Counted from the stretch's first letter, positions 24,513 to 35,811 are shown. The stretch is DNA of 64,000 nt from Gnetum montanum (GCA_015680685.1 MNCI01001846.1:270388-334387), one strand, 5' to 3'. Made by a program: numbers and translations. The notes: generated by a model from the sequence alone, not told the origin.

Positions 24513-25488
24513 TTAAGAAGGTCTGCAAGAACACCAAAGCCTAGAGAAAGGTACTCTCCCTCATTACATTACTTATTGTTGACTGATGCTGGGGAACCAG
24601 AATGTTTGGATGAAACAATGTAGGCAACAGATTGTGTTGAGTGGGAGGTGGCTATGAGAGATGAGATGAAGTCACTCCACAAAAATATGACATGGACACT
24701 AACTGAGTTGCCAGAAGGAAAGAAGCCATTGCAGAATAAGTGTGTACAGGGTCAAGGAAGAACATGATGGTAGCAAAACATACAAAGAAAGGTTAGTAGT
24801 TAAGGTTTTCCAATAGAAAAAGGGAATTGACTACATAGAAATTTTTTCACCTGTAGTAAAGTTGACTGCTATTAGAGTAGTACTAAGTATTGTGGCTACT
24901 GATGATTTGCATCTAGAGTAGCTAGGTGTCAAAACTGCATTTCTACATGGTGACCTCGAAGAAGACATTTACATGACACAATCAAAAGGTTTCCAAGTTC
25001 TAGGGAGGGAAAATCTGGTGTGTAAATTGAAGAAAAGCCTATATGGGTTGAAGCAGGCTCCAAGGCAATGGTACAAAAAGTTTGATAGATTTATGTGTAA
25101 AAATGGCTTTGTTCGAAGCGAGATGGATCACTGCTACTATTTCAAAAATACTAATGACTGTTATATAATATTTTTGTTATATGTTGATGTGCTAGTTGCA
25201 ATGACTAGCATGAAGGAGATCAATAGCTTAAAGTAGCATTTGGCAAGAAAATTTGAGATGAAAGACTTGGGGCCAGCTAAGTAAATACTTGGGATGAGAA
25301 TATCTAGAGATAGATCAAAGGGATTGCTGAAGCTATCTCAAGAAAAGTACATACGAAAGTTGTTGAAAAAGTTTAGTCTTCAAGATGCCAAGATCAGAAA
25401 TACTCCTATGGGAAGCCATGTTCATCTTTCCAAGGAGCAGGCACCAAAGACAAATGAGGAGAGAAAACACATGGTCAAAGTACCTTAT
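24513..25488 (+). pseudogene. Copia reverse transcriptase
   Basis: RT blocks in order: an ADVFSPV-like block (24840), V.KTAFLHGDLEEDIYM (24930-24975), KLKKSLYGLKQAPRQWY (25025-25075), and the active-site box, which reads YVDV instead of YVDD (about 25180). Loss of the second catalytic Asp would abolish polymerisation. A frame change near 24750 and stops add to this. The frame is cut at 25488 by a solo LTR and resumes in phase at 26354. Confidence 0.87.
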
Positions 25489-26348
25489 TGATGAGACATG
25501 AATTGCTCATAGTGTTGGCGGCCGCGTTAAGGCACCCACGATAAGGCACCCACGTTGTATCATGGGCCGCGATATCGCNNNNNNNNNNNNNNNNNNNNNN
25601 NNNNNNNNNNNNNNNNNNNNNNNNNNNNNNNNNNNNNNNNNNNNNNNNNNNNNNNNNNNNNNNNNNNNNNNNNNNNNNNNNNNNNNNNNNNNNNNNNNNN
25701 NNNNNNNNNNNNNNNNNNNNNNNNNNNNNNNNNNNNNNNNNNNNNNNNNNNNNNNNNNNNNNNNNNNNNNNNNNNNNNNNNNNNNNNNNNNNNNNNNNNN
25801 NNNNNNNNNNNNNNNNNNNNNNNNNNNNNNNNNNNNNNNNNNNNNNNNNNNNNNNNNNNNNNNNNNNNNNNNNNNNNNNNNNNNNNNNNNNNNNNNNNNN
25901 NNNNNNNNNNNNNNNNNNNNNNNNNNNNNNNNNNNNNNNNNNNNNNNNNNNNNNNNNNNNNNNNNNNNNNNNNNNNNNNNNNNNNNNNNNNNNNNNNNNN
26001 NNNNNNNNNNNNNNNNNNNNNNNNNNNNNNNNNNNNNNNNNNNNNNNNNNNNNNNNNNNNNNNNNNNNNNNNNNNNNNNNNNNNNNNNNNNNNNNNNNNN
26101 NNNNNNNNNNNNNNNNNNNNNNNNNNNNNNNNNNNNNNNNNNNNNNNNNNNNNNNNNNNNNNNNNNNNNNNNNNNNNNNNNNNNNNNNNNNNNNNNNNNN
26201 NNNNNNNNNNNNNNNNNNNNNNNNNCGAACTGCGACCTAAGGATAACTTTCTAGGTGCCACAACTAGTCCATCTGCAGAGTTCGACCGAATCGCGCGTGC
26301 GACGCTCGTTTCGTATGGTTGAGTGTAGGGGTACCTCGCCACTCATCA
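25489..26348 (+). repeat. Solo gypsy LTR inserted in the copia element
   Basis: It starts TGATGAGACA and ends CCACTCATCA, with the target duplication CTTAT at 25484-25488 and 26349-26353. Removing it with one CTTAT rejoins the copia frame (VPY to ASAIGSLMYAM). The right part (26226-26348) matches the plus-strand LTR ends elsewhere, and the left part has GATATCGC. The middle is an assembly gap. The span fits one LTR of about 0.9 kb if the gap length is right, so a complete element hidden in the gap cannot be excluded. Confidence 0.85.
25579..26225. other. Assembly gap (647 N)
   Basis: A run of undetermined bases inside the solo LTR. It starts immediately after GATATCGC, the palindromic array that is probably hard to assemble. 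Confidence 0.99.
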
Positions 26349-26971
26349 CTTATGCTTCAGCAATTGGAAGCTTGATGTATGCTATGGTATGTACTAGGCT
26401 AGACATAGCTCATGAAGTGGGAGTTGTTAGCAGGTTTATGTTTGATCCAAGAAGGGAGCATTGGGAAGCTGTAAAGTGGCTCCTCAGATATCTGAAAGGA
26501 ACTTCAGGTATGACACTTTGTTTTAAAAGGAACAGCATTACTCTACATGGTTTTTCTGATGCAGATTTGGGAGGTGACTTGGATAGCAGGAAGAGCACCA
26601 CTTGTTGTCTCTTTACCGTGGGCAACACGGCTATGAGCTAGATGTCTCAACTTCAGCAGAGCATTACTCTCTCAACCACAGAAGCAGAATATATGGCTAT
26701 CTTAGAAGCTAGAAAATAGATGATCTGGTTGAAGGGTCTTCTAAAAGAATTGGGTAAGACACAGGACAGCAATGAGTTTTTCACTGATAGTCAAAGTGTC
26801 ATACATCTAGCTAAAAATTCAGTCTTCCATTCCAAATCCAAACACCTTCAACTGAGGTATCATCATACTAGGGAATTGATAGATGATGGAACATTATTGC
26901 TAAGGAAGATTCCTGGTTCCAACAACCTTGTAGACATGTTAACCAAGGCAGTCTCACCTTTGCTAAGCTGA
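26349..26971 (+). pseudogene. Copia RNase H and 3' end of pol
   Basis: This continues the pol frame after the solo LTR: LMYAMVCTRLDIAH, REHWEAVKWLLRYLKGT, GFSDADLGGD, TTEAEYMA, DSQSVIHLAKN, HLQLRYHHTREL and VDMLTKAV, ending at about 26971. The family's catalytic acidic positions (SDAD, EAEY, DSQ) are present. In-frame TAG codons occur at about 26639 and 26717. It would degrade template RNA during cDNA synthesis. Confidence 0.9.
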
Positions 26972-27100
26972 AACTTTGCACAACCTTAACAAGCCTCCAT
27001 GGTTAGCAATGAGGAGGCATTCTTTGTGGGATTAATAGCATCTGTGGAATAAGCAAGGGAGTAAGAGCTTTTTTGTTTGATCTGTCTCCAAGTGAGAAAT

Positions 27101-27461
27101 TGTTAAGTTATGTAGTGACTGATCCAACACGAATCAAAACCAGTTAGCAGCAATGAGCAATAGTTAGCAGTAGTTACCAGTTCTAGCAGGTGGTTCTGGT
27201 CTAGTTTCCAGCAATGAGGAATAGTTAGCAATAGTTAGCAGTAGTTTCCGGTTCCAGCAGTTGGTGGTTCTGGTCCAATTTCCGTTCTCTTCCGTAACGG
27301 CCAAAAACATTCCTGTAACCATAATTGTATCTAGCAAAAATTGTTTAATAACAATTCTCATGCATTTCCGGGTGGTGTGCTTGCTTAAATGCCACACAAA
27401 GCTGTGTGTGTTGCCTGTGTTTTCTTTTTCTTCTGTTCTTTATTTGTTCCTAAATATAACA
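27101..27461 (+). repeat. 3' LTR of the copia element
   Basis: It is 361 bp, against 290 bp for the 5' LTR. The excess is a second copy of the 'gcaatgag.aatagttagcagtagtt...ggttctggtc' block, at roughly 27140-27275. The target duplication TGACA follows. Confidence 0.93.
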
Positions 27462-28098
27462 TGACATCCACAGCCCAATCTTCTCGGTAGATAACCTCTG
27501 CTCTTTTTAGCAAATCTTTGCAATTGGAAGAGATTGAAATAGTACTAGCTTTCAGTGTTGCCAATGTTGTAAATGATCGTGCTCTTTCTTGCATCTTATC
27601 TAATATTTTATTCATTTATTTAATCTACACAGCAATTTCATAAGTAGCGGGTATAGAATCTATGGTCTGCACCCTACCAAAGCATGCAGCTAGCAAATTG
27701 TGAAAACAAGAAACCAAGGACATGCACGGGAGGAGGAGGCAAATGGGGCTAATCCTTTCACGGCATATATATAAATGACATCTTGAGCCTCCAGTGCTGC
27801 AGAAGGCAAATGGGGCTAATCCTTTCACGGCATATATATAAATGACATCTTGAGCCTCCAGTGCTGCAGATTCAAGGTCTCTTAGTAGCTTTCTGTCCAA
27901 AAGGTTTGACTCTTGCCTTCCCCCATTTCTGTCTGCATCTGTGAGATATAAGTGCAGATCCTCCAGTCTCATTTGCATCCGAGGAAAACTGTCCCCAAAC
28001 TCAAAGATAAGCCTGGCTTCTTGGCCAATTTTGTTGGCTGCTGATGTGAGTGCAACCTTTGCAAGCTCTGTAGCCAATTTTAACCCAAAACTCTACAT
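27462..28098 (-). pseudogene. NLR resistance gene relic, N-terminal part
   Basis: This is the 5' half of the gene whose NB-ARC is at 21236-21914. An ATG at 28096-28098 is followed at once by TAG, then an open frame LATELAKVALTSAANKIG, with a helical N-terminal region (RMQMRLEDLHLYLTDADR, LRDLESAALEAQDVIY) like the Rx-type coiled-coil domain of CNLs. A 67-bp tandem duplication (27737-27870) shifts the frame. Further on, two stops precede MNKILDKMQERARSF, and the segment ends EDWAVDV at the copia insertion. The N-terminal class is tentative; the gene is clearly dead. Confidence 0.8.
27737..27870. repeat. 67-bp perfect tandem duplication in the NLR relic
   Basis: Copies at 27737-27803 and 27804-27870 are identical. 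As 67 is not a multiple of three, the duplication causes a frameshift in the coiled-coil region; the repeated peptide appears twice in different frames. Confidence 0.95.
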
Positions 28099-28748
28099 TT
28101 CTAAACACAACAGAAAGAGCAGATAATATTGCTTCCGTTCAAAGATACCTCAATAGAATTGCAAAAAAAGAGAGGTTCTCATACTTACACGATAAGGAGC
28201 CTGTCTTCCCCGGTTCAAATGTTCAAGATGAGAATCCAATCCCTCTAATCCAGTCGCTGCTTACCGGAGAAGGTGAGGAGACGATGAATTAAAATAAAGC
28301 ATTTGCAGCACCTTTTAACTAAGCAAAGGAAACTTATAAAGAATCTTTCACATGTTTAAACAAACGCATTATTCACAAAGACCGAGAATATGAATAGTCA
28401 ACATCTTCCAAGAATCAAAGGTAGTGTTCCAATTTGTTCTTAGAGGACATTCGATGGCATTATCTCAGCTTAATATACGTTCAAGCTAGCTAGCATGTAT
28501 AGTACATGTTAAATCCCTTGCAAATTAGTTGATTTTTTTGGCTGCACAAGCCTCGTTGCTTGTGTGCCAAAGCATATCCAGCATACATGCACATGTTTTT
28601 CATCTATATTCACAATAAAAATATAATATTATTTTATAGTACTGGCCTCCTCTGGGTCGCCCCTGAATTTATCTTTTCTTCGAAAAGAATATACAATAGT
28701 CTTCTTCTTTTTTTGGTTAACCTACGGACTACTTAAAAGAGCAACCTG
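28099..28748 (-). other. Upstream region of the NLR relic; possible 5'-UTR intron
   Basis: On the minus strand a GTAAGT at 28183-28188 and a pyrimidine-rich acceptor CTTTCTGTTGTGTTTAG just before the ATG at 28098 would delimit a short leader intron (about 28101-28188). The rest of the interval shows no gene; 28500-28748 is ordinary AT-rich sequence. Confidence 0.35.
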
Positions 28749-30326
28749 GATATCGTGGCGCAAATCATATATGCTACTATCCAAGGAGATTTTGTGCTGG
28801 CAGCTGCATACGCACATGAATTGCCTCGTTGCGGTGTTCCAGTTGGTCTGACAAATTATGCTGCAGGTGAGTCCCAAATCATATTCTTATTGTAATAGTT
28901 CTTGTTAGTGTCTTGGGGTTGTTGATATGCTATTATTTTGTTCTACAGCCTATTGTACTGGCCTCCTCATGCCTAGAAAAAGCTAGGACTGGACGAAGAG
29001 GATGTTGGTAATGAGGGTTAGAACTTTTTTCGACCATTTAACTATGATGTTTTTATTGAAATTGCTTCCTTAGTTAATGTATTCAGTAGAGGTATACATT
29101 CAATTGAAATTTACGCATCTAATTGTGCTTCCTAGATGCTTCCTATTTTGCCTTATTGATCTCAGGCCACTGGTGAGGACTTCAATGTAGAACAAACTGA
29201 CAACCGCAGGTCCTTTAGGGCTCCTTTGGATGTTGGTCTAGTAAGAACAACTACGGGTAACAGGGTTTTCGGTGCTCTGAAGGTTTGTGGCAGCAATGTT
29301 ATAGTAGGATTTTCGTTGTGAAATCCATTTGTGTTTTCTTTTTCTGGGGTACCTGGCTGGTTTTTACAACTAACAATTTTCTTGGTGTTTCCTAGGGTGC
29401 ACTGGATGGAGGTTTGGAAATGTTGCGGCATATATGCAGGTTGTTAACAGACTCCACAAAGTAGAATTAACTAGCGAATGCCTAAAAGTGGTGTTTTATC
29501 TGGCACTGCTGCCATTAACTAGTTGATTGATAATTTGCTTGTTTTTGACTTTATGGTTTTCATTGGTAACACTCATTCAAAGCATTAACTTTGCAGTTCT
29601 TGTCTTTTGTTGTGCTGTCTCTATTTTATTTAACGCCTGTTTGGTTGCCGGATTGTTTGGGTGCTGGTTTTTTTTTTTTCATCTATTTTTTTTTTTTAAA
29701 TTGTCTGCTTTCGGTTGCTTCTCTGGAGTTCTGCCCAGATGAAACTAAGTTGGCCCACCATTTCTATTTTCGGTTTATTCTCTTCGGATTTCACCGATTG
29801 ATGTGTAATCTCCTCTGGAAACTCAACGCCTCTATGGTTTCAAGATAAACGGATTCACCTAACCAAACGGGCCGTTAGGTATTTAGATACTGCAGTTCAC
29901 ATTTTTATGGTGCTCTGTTTATTTCTTATACAATATCTTCATTATACTTTTAGTTGCTGAGGGAGGACGAACCTGAGAAGTATGTCTCATTTTAGCGAGT
30001 ATATCAAGAATGGTATTGAACCCGAAAATTTGGAAGAGATGTACAAGAAGGCTCATGCTGCCATCAGGCTGACCCATCTATCCAGCACACTGAAACATGT
30101 CCCCTAGGAGAAGAAACAGTGTCATTTCTTAATTTCTTTTATCTTTTTAAGTGTCACAATAAGTTTTTTTTTTAGTATTTTTGTTAAAATGTTAACATTA
30201 ACTTGTTTTGCCAGCTCTTTGACTAGAAAACTTACCTGCGAGGAGAGGAAAGCCAAATTAATAGCCAGGCTGAATGCTCTAAATGCTGGTGATGCTGAAG
30301 AAGAAAAGGATGATGATGATGAGTAA
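28749..30326 (+). pseudogene. RPL5: Ribosomal protein L5 (uL18) pseudogene with introns
   Basis: Exon pieces match eukaryotic L5, a 60S subunit protein that binds 5S rRNA. 28749-28866: [14 protein letters not shown]...[19 protein letters not shown]. 28949-29025: YCTGLL...KLGLDEEDVG. 29166-29282: [36 protein letters not shown]. 29396-29440: GALDGGL joined to NVAAYMQ. 29954-30120: REDEPEK..., [21 protein letters not shown]. 30215-30326: LTCEERKAKLIARLNALNAG and an acidic end with TAA. Introns with GT/AG borders remain (28867-28948, 29283-29395), so this is a DNA-level copy, not a processed one. The first third of the gene is missing, a coding block is deleted within the fourth exon, and frameshifts occur near 28975 and 29970. 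Confidence 0.9.
29629..29878. mobile_element. MITE-like insertion in an RPL5 intron
   Basis: A left end ACGCCTGTTTGGTT (29630-29643) and a right end AACCAAACGGGCCGTTAG (about 29861-29878) form imperfect terminal inverted repeats of the GGCCCGTTTGGTT type common in plant non-autonomous DNA transposons. The body, about 250 bp, has no coding potential. A TA or TTA target duplication is possible but not clear. Confidence 0.5.
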
Positions 30327-32220
30327 ATTGTTAATGTTTCTTGAGAACTCCGTGTTGCTTGGCCAAGTTAGGACATTTAAAAGTTATATCTAGGATTTTT
30401 TCAATTTCAATTTTGTAGGAATGAATGTGATGTTTTTTAAAGCTTTTTGATCGTTGTGCAAGAATTCTTTGACGGAAATTTTCTGAAGACCTGTTGTCTT
30501 GTTTTTGAAATGCTGAAGTTTTCAAACGTTTCCTATTCGGTGGAATAGAATGTGGATTTTACAGACTTTTGAAGTCTATGAATGCAAATGTTCAATGACG
30601 ATTCAGAATTTTGTGTTCCCTTTTTATTTAATTTTTTTCTTTTTTCTGTTAAACTTTTCATACAATTTATCAGTTTCCTTTTTTTGTCGGAAACCATGTC
30701 AAAACAATGGCCCGTTTGTTTTCTTGCTTTAATTAGCTTGGCTTGAATTTTGAGCCCAAAAATGCTTAAAAACCTTTTTTTGTAAATGTAGGATTACTTT
30801 TGAATCTGAAAACCTTGGTAGGTTGTTGGACTTAAATGTCGTAACTTCTTTGTTACATCTTTGCAGTTCAGATCTTTATTTGGAAGAAAAAAAGATTGAA
30901 CACAGAAATGGTTAGAATAGATTTTATCAATATATCAATGGCATAGGTTTGATTGGCAGAATAATGATTGATGGTCAACATTAATTTTCTTCTTCAATTT
31001 ACAGCTTCCTACCACATTGAACACATTAAATTGGTCAGAACATTATGATTTGACATTTGTTTTATGTACAATTTGAACCCGTGAAAAGTTGTTTCCATGA
31101 GCTACAACCTCATAATGTTTCATGACTTTGTTTCATTGACATGAAGTTACTAGAGAACATGCACTAAATGAAAAAAATTGATAATTAGTTAGTTATAGAT
31201 GTTATGAGATTTTTTAATAACGGTGCCAAAAACCAAAATAATAATAGTAATAATAAATAGTAACAATATATCCACATCAATAATACCCTAGTTTATGATA
31301 ACTAGACACAAAGTGCATTACATCATAGCTTCAAAACATCAATAATGTCATTGAAAGAGAAAGGAAATACTTAATGGTTTTGGGGATGCCAATATGGGTT
31401 TTCACCCTTGCAACCAATCCTAAAAAACCTCCTTTCAACCTTCTTTCTAGGGTAGGACAAAGTTCAAGCATTGCTCTCTATCGGAAGTGCTCTTTTTGGA
31501 TAAGAAAACTATTTTGGATAAGGAAACTATTGTGGCATCTAGGGTAGGGTAAAAGGTTGTTTAATAATTTTTATTCCAAAGCCAATTTTTAAATCAAATC
31601 ACACTAAAATAATATAGTTTGGAAACAAAACTAGATGAATATACACCATGAAATTTTTATAGAACATAATAGTATGTCAGATAAACATCCTCATCTCGAA
31701 GTTATAACTTGCAAATCATAAGATAAGATGTATGCTGCATACTGTAATCAATTGAGATATGACTTACTGAAACTTTTGACTTGGACACTTGTTTGGTCAG
31801 GACTCGTTCTCGCAAAGGCTCGAATCCTGTAACAGGATGTTCTGTTAAATCAAATCCCGTAAGAAGCATTAAACAATCAAGACATGCACCACAGCAGAAA
31901 ATCATATATAGCATCTACTTAAATTTTATAAGAATGTACCATCAAATTTGACTTCTTCAACTGGTTTGAATTTCTGGCGTCATAGCCGACCCACTTTGAG
32001 GACTACCACGGACAGACAGAAAACCTAAAGAATGGAAAACTAAGTAAAGCGTCTAATTTAAATCAAAGAAATCAGAAATACTGCTATATTTAACAGCAAG
32101 CTGAACTGAGCATCGAGACGTAATACAAATTAGAAATGTTGCTATATTGTATAAGCCAGTTGAGGCAGCAAGCCTCTGTTACAATTGCAGAAGGTATACA
32201 TAAATATGCCTCCTAAATAA
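30327..32220. other. No gene recognised
   Basis: 30327-30560 is probably the RPL5 3' untranslated region. Near 30708 a single GGCCCGTTTG end resembles the transposon ends at 29629-29878, but no partner end was found. On the minus strand at about 31790-31830 and 31940-31970 short open stretches end next to GTAAGT- or GTAC-like sites and could be worn exon fragments of an unidentified gene. Otherwise the interval is AT-rich and shows nothing. Confidence 0.4.
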
Positions 32221-32234
32221 ACAAGGAAAGTTCT

Positions 32235-32370
32235 AAAAACGATTCTACTTTCTAAAAACGATTCTACTTTCTAAAGCAAGAATGGCCTTGACAAAAATAA
32301 TGCTGAAAACGATTCTACTTTCTAAAGAAAGAATGGCGTAAACAAGGAAAGTTCTGAAAACGATTAAAGC
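32235..32370. repeat. Short imperfect tandem repeat
   Basis: The unit AAAACGATTCTACTTTCTAA occurs at about 32235, 32254 and 32305. A shortened AAAACGATT occurs at about 32357, and flanking phrases (AAGGAAAGTTCT, GAATGGC) are repeated around it. Confidence 0.85.
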
Positions 32371-32920
32371 ATGGCGCTGTTACAACGATGATGTTGGCTG
32401 CCATTTCGGCATGTCTGCTGCAAAGCAAAGATGGGCAGAGATCAACGGCTCTGATGGCGCTGTTGCTTGCTTGTTACATAACGTACGCTCTTGATTTTCT
32501 TTATTATTATTAATTATTTTGTTGGTTCACCTTGATTGCAAATAATGTGTCCATAAAGAGAATGTATTTATTTGTAACTACTTATGATTATTAAAATTTA
32601 GGTTTACTCAATAGTAAAATTTAGATTTACTCAATATATGATGATTAAATAAATAAGTTTTTATTGAGTATAATAGAATACAAAAAAGTTTTTTAAACTA
32701 TTAGTTTGGATTTAAATAATTAAAGTTTTATTTTAAAAACATCTCAAAGTTTACAACTCCTTATCCATTAAGTATAATTTATGAGTCAAAACTTATAACT
32801 TACAATGTGTTAAGTTAAATTAAAGGAATTTTTTTAGTGCAACTTGGTTGAAGCTCCATGTGACTCTTTGCATTAACATTGTTTACAACTCATTCATTGT
32901 TAATGGTATCAAACAATGAG

Positions 32921-33010
32921 GTGTTAGCTTAGTGGTAAGACTCTTGATTTGAAAATTCCAAGTCATCGGTTTGGCTCTGGAGGACAACACTAAGTTATAA
33001 AGTATTGATT
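32921..33010 (+). mobile_element. Possible tRNA-derived SINE head
   Basis: TAGCTTAGTGG at 32925-32935 fits the RNA polymerase III A box. A weak B box, GGTTTGGCTCT, lies 32 bases later (32968-32978). The sequence between resembles tRNA-related SINE heads. No folded tRNA, target duplication or defined 3' tail was found. Confidence 0.35.
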
Positions 33011-34440
33011 GGACTATATATCTTAGGGTGTACGTATATTTCAATTATTTCACACTTCCAATACCCACTATTAATGATATTCATTGCAAAATCAATAAAT
33101 TGCAATAATATGGCAATAGATAATTTTGTAAATAGCTCATGTTATTATAAATAATTTGTTTAGTGCAAGTGTTATGTTTCAAAATAAGGAAATTTCAAAA
33201 AGAGTTAATATTCAAGAGTGCAACATATATAACATTAACATTAAAATCAAATATAAGTAAATTAATAAGATAGTTATACAAAGGTTTGTAAAAAGGATTT
33301 AGTTAATGTATATTTTCAGCATATTTATATTATGTTTCTGTCATAGTTGCAAATATGATGCAGTTTTTATTTGGGTCAGCTTTAAATTTTGATTGTAGGG
33401 TTTACCTTGTAGACTTTGTAGGTTTATTANCTAGCTTAGTTATATATTTATAATATATATCTATAAATTGGCCAAGAGAATCTTATTAGTTTACAAGTAA
33501 GAAGTTCTTTGAGTAAAAAATTTCACGACTTCTGGATGAAGAATAAGATTTAAAAACCCAAATTTTCATGCCTTCTAGATGAAGAACAAGAGTTCTATAC
33601 CTTATTTTTCCTAAGGATGGGTTTTCTGAAAAGAAAATTTCATCAATTAGTGTATGCTCTCATCCTCGGCCAATTTCCATCAATTTCCCTTCGCGACGTT
33701 TTGGTTAACAATGGTTGACGGGTTTCTTCTCCTGTAGGCCGCTATTTACAATAGAGCCAGCTAGAGCCTAGAGCCAACCAAGAAGCTAGTGGGACGTTGG
33801 TTTTTTTTTCCCTCAGTAACTGCGGGAGCAGGTGGTAGGTTTTGGGTGTGCCTCAACTCTCTGTCTACAAGGCATGCACATCAGCAACAATGGAGACGTG
33901 CGACGGAGGTGAAAACAAAAGAGGCTCGATGTCAACCTAACAGCAACTCGGGCAGGGCCTCTTCGGGCATAGTTGGAGACGAATAAGTGACAGATTGTGG
34001 GGCTCACATAGGTCGCGCAAGGTAGGAAATGACAGATGCGCGACACCAGATAGTTGCACCTCTCGCATGTCTATCAACAATGGTGGACGTCAATAATGAA
34101 CAACATTTTTTTCTCTGTTTTTCTCTCTTTCAGCAGGCAGAAGTCTTTCTCTACTCATAAACAGAAACTCCGCAGAGAAACATTGTTACTGTAATTGACT
34201 CAAAAAGACTCAAGGCAAAGCATTTCGTCTCAAAGAAGTAACATGGAAATTGTGTACCCATTACCGATTTACTACGCTTCAGTAGGTGCTCCCGAATCCA
34301 ACACAAACTATTCATCTAATGAGGCATATTTATGGTTTTCAACGAGACATAACCTTTGGAACGAGGACGCAACCTTTCTAAACGTATTATGCAACCTTTC
34401 TAAACATATTTCTGTTTTGCAACAGACATAACCTTTCATA
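33011..34440. other. No gene recognised; GC-richer island at 33780-34050
   Basis: 33011-33700 is AT-rich with one undetermined base at 33430. 33780-34050 is richer in G, C and CpG than its surroundings and has short open frames on both strands, but no recognisable protein. 34110-34140 is pyrimidine-rich and ends in an acceptor-like TTTCAG. Confidence 0.4.
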
Positions 34441-34445
34441 ACATG

Positions 34446-34580
34446 TCAGCGTTAGTCAGCGTTAGTTAGCGTTATGGACAAAGTTGGTGTTACCAAAATA
34501 TAACTGGTAATGGCCTCTAGGGAAAGTCAACATTAGTCAACGTTATGGACAAAGTTGGCATTACCAAAATATGACTGGTA
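34446..34580. repeat. Degenerate direct duplication
   Basis: Two similar units of about 53 bases (about 34456-34508 and 34527-34580), sharing GTTATGGACAAAGTTGG and ACCAAAATAT.ACTGGTA. The first is preceded by three short GTCAGCGTTA-like repeats. Confidence 0.8.
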
Positions 34581-34932
34581 CATGACAAATTTGCAACTAC
34601 TACATTTGATAAAATTTCAGAGTGATTAGAGCCTTTATACAAAAATTGCATCATGACAAAATGATTATAAATAACTAATTGAAGATGTTATAATTGATGC
34701 AATAAATGTCCTTTACTCTTTCTTATTGAGCTATTATTAAATGGATATATACTTCTCCTTATTAGTTTGAGGATTTTCATATTTTAAATGTATTTAATAA
34801 GGCCTAAATAATGCAATCATCATCATGCTTTTGGATGAAAAAGATCAAGAATATTTGGAAAGTTTTCATTTTTCTAAAAAATTAAATTTTTTACAGTGTC
34901 TTATCCGTCATGATCTTCCTATCGGTACTTGT

Positions 34933-35811
34933 TGATGAAACCTATTTTATCATGGACTACAATATTGTATCTACGATATCATAACCTTACATATGTCAAC
35001 ATAGATGTGATGTAGTGGGCCATGGTCATGCCTATAAATATTAATCCAATGTTGCATCAAAACAACTTTTGCCTAACCCTTAGCAAAATTTTTGCAGTTT
35101 CTTTTCGTAACTTAGAGTTAGAGTTAAAGTGAATGTCTATAGATGGTGAACTACAATTATACAAAGTCTTTATTCAAGTGGATTGTTCTTGAACACAATT
35201 CATGACTAGCAATAAAGATCGAGATTGTTTTTCATCATTAAAACATTTTACTTAGCTTAATCTTACTTAACATAATTTTACTTGTTAGCATGTTTACTTT
35301 TATTAAGTCATTTACATTTTCTAAGCACTTTACTTTTCTAATGTCCTTTAGTAAGGCAATATAAGTACAACCAGTCTTGAGTGGAATGTGTAATAGTTTG
35401 GTAACCCAGTAGTGACTTCGCTTGATTCACTCGATAGTGAATTCACTTGGTAATCCTAGTAATGGTTACATTAGGTGAGGATGTGCATGGCAAGCCAGGA
35501 ACAAATACTTATCACCATAGGCTAGAATACATTTACATTTCTATCACACTTAGACTTAGACCTTCTCATCATTTTTATTATGTTAGTACTTAGTTTTAAT
35601 TTGAGCCAAGCAACATCATCATATCATATTCCTACCTAAGAGTTAAACCATACAACCTGCACTTTACTAACTCTATGTGAGAAGATAATGATCGCTAACT
35701 AAATATCAACTACTAGTATATTTACATTGTCCATCCACAGATTATGATTAGGTCACATGTGAACACTCATGACTTGTATGGTTGAGTGTTGGAATACCCA
35801 ACCACTCATCA
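34933..35811 (+). repeat. 5' LTR of element H
   Basis: It starts TGATGAAACC and ends CCACTCATCA, with TATAAATA at 35033-35040 and AATAAA at 35211-35216. A mutated tRNA-Asp primer site TTGGCATCGTTGCTAGGGA follows. U3 has only weak GATATC remains. Confidence 0.88.

Larger units (their letters stand above)
21915..27461 (+). mobile_element. Ty1/copia LTR retrotransposon inserted in the NLR relic
   Basis: LTRs start TGTTAAG and end ATAACA, and the target duplication TGACA is present on both sides (21910-21914 and 27462-27466). Internal order is gag, protease, integrase, RT, RNase H: the copia order. Most of gag-pol is one frame interrupted by several stops, so it is fairly recent but inactive. 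A solo gypsy LTR interrupts it between RT and RNase H. The primer site is initiator-tRNA-Met type. Similarity of blocks such as the integrase tail suggests the Tork/TNT1 side of copia; this clade call is tentative. Confidence 0.95.

Noticed and set aside
25555-26342. Long frames over the N run
   Set aside because: They exist only because undetermined bases contain no stop codons.
31690-32040. Minus-strand exons of an unidentified gene
   Set aside because: Short open stretches with splice-like borders are present, but no recognisable protein family, so no gene was called.
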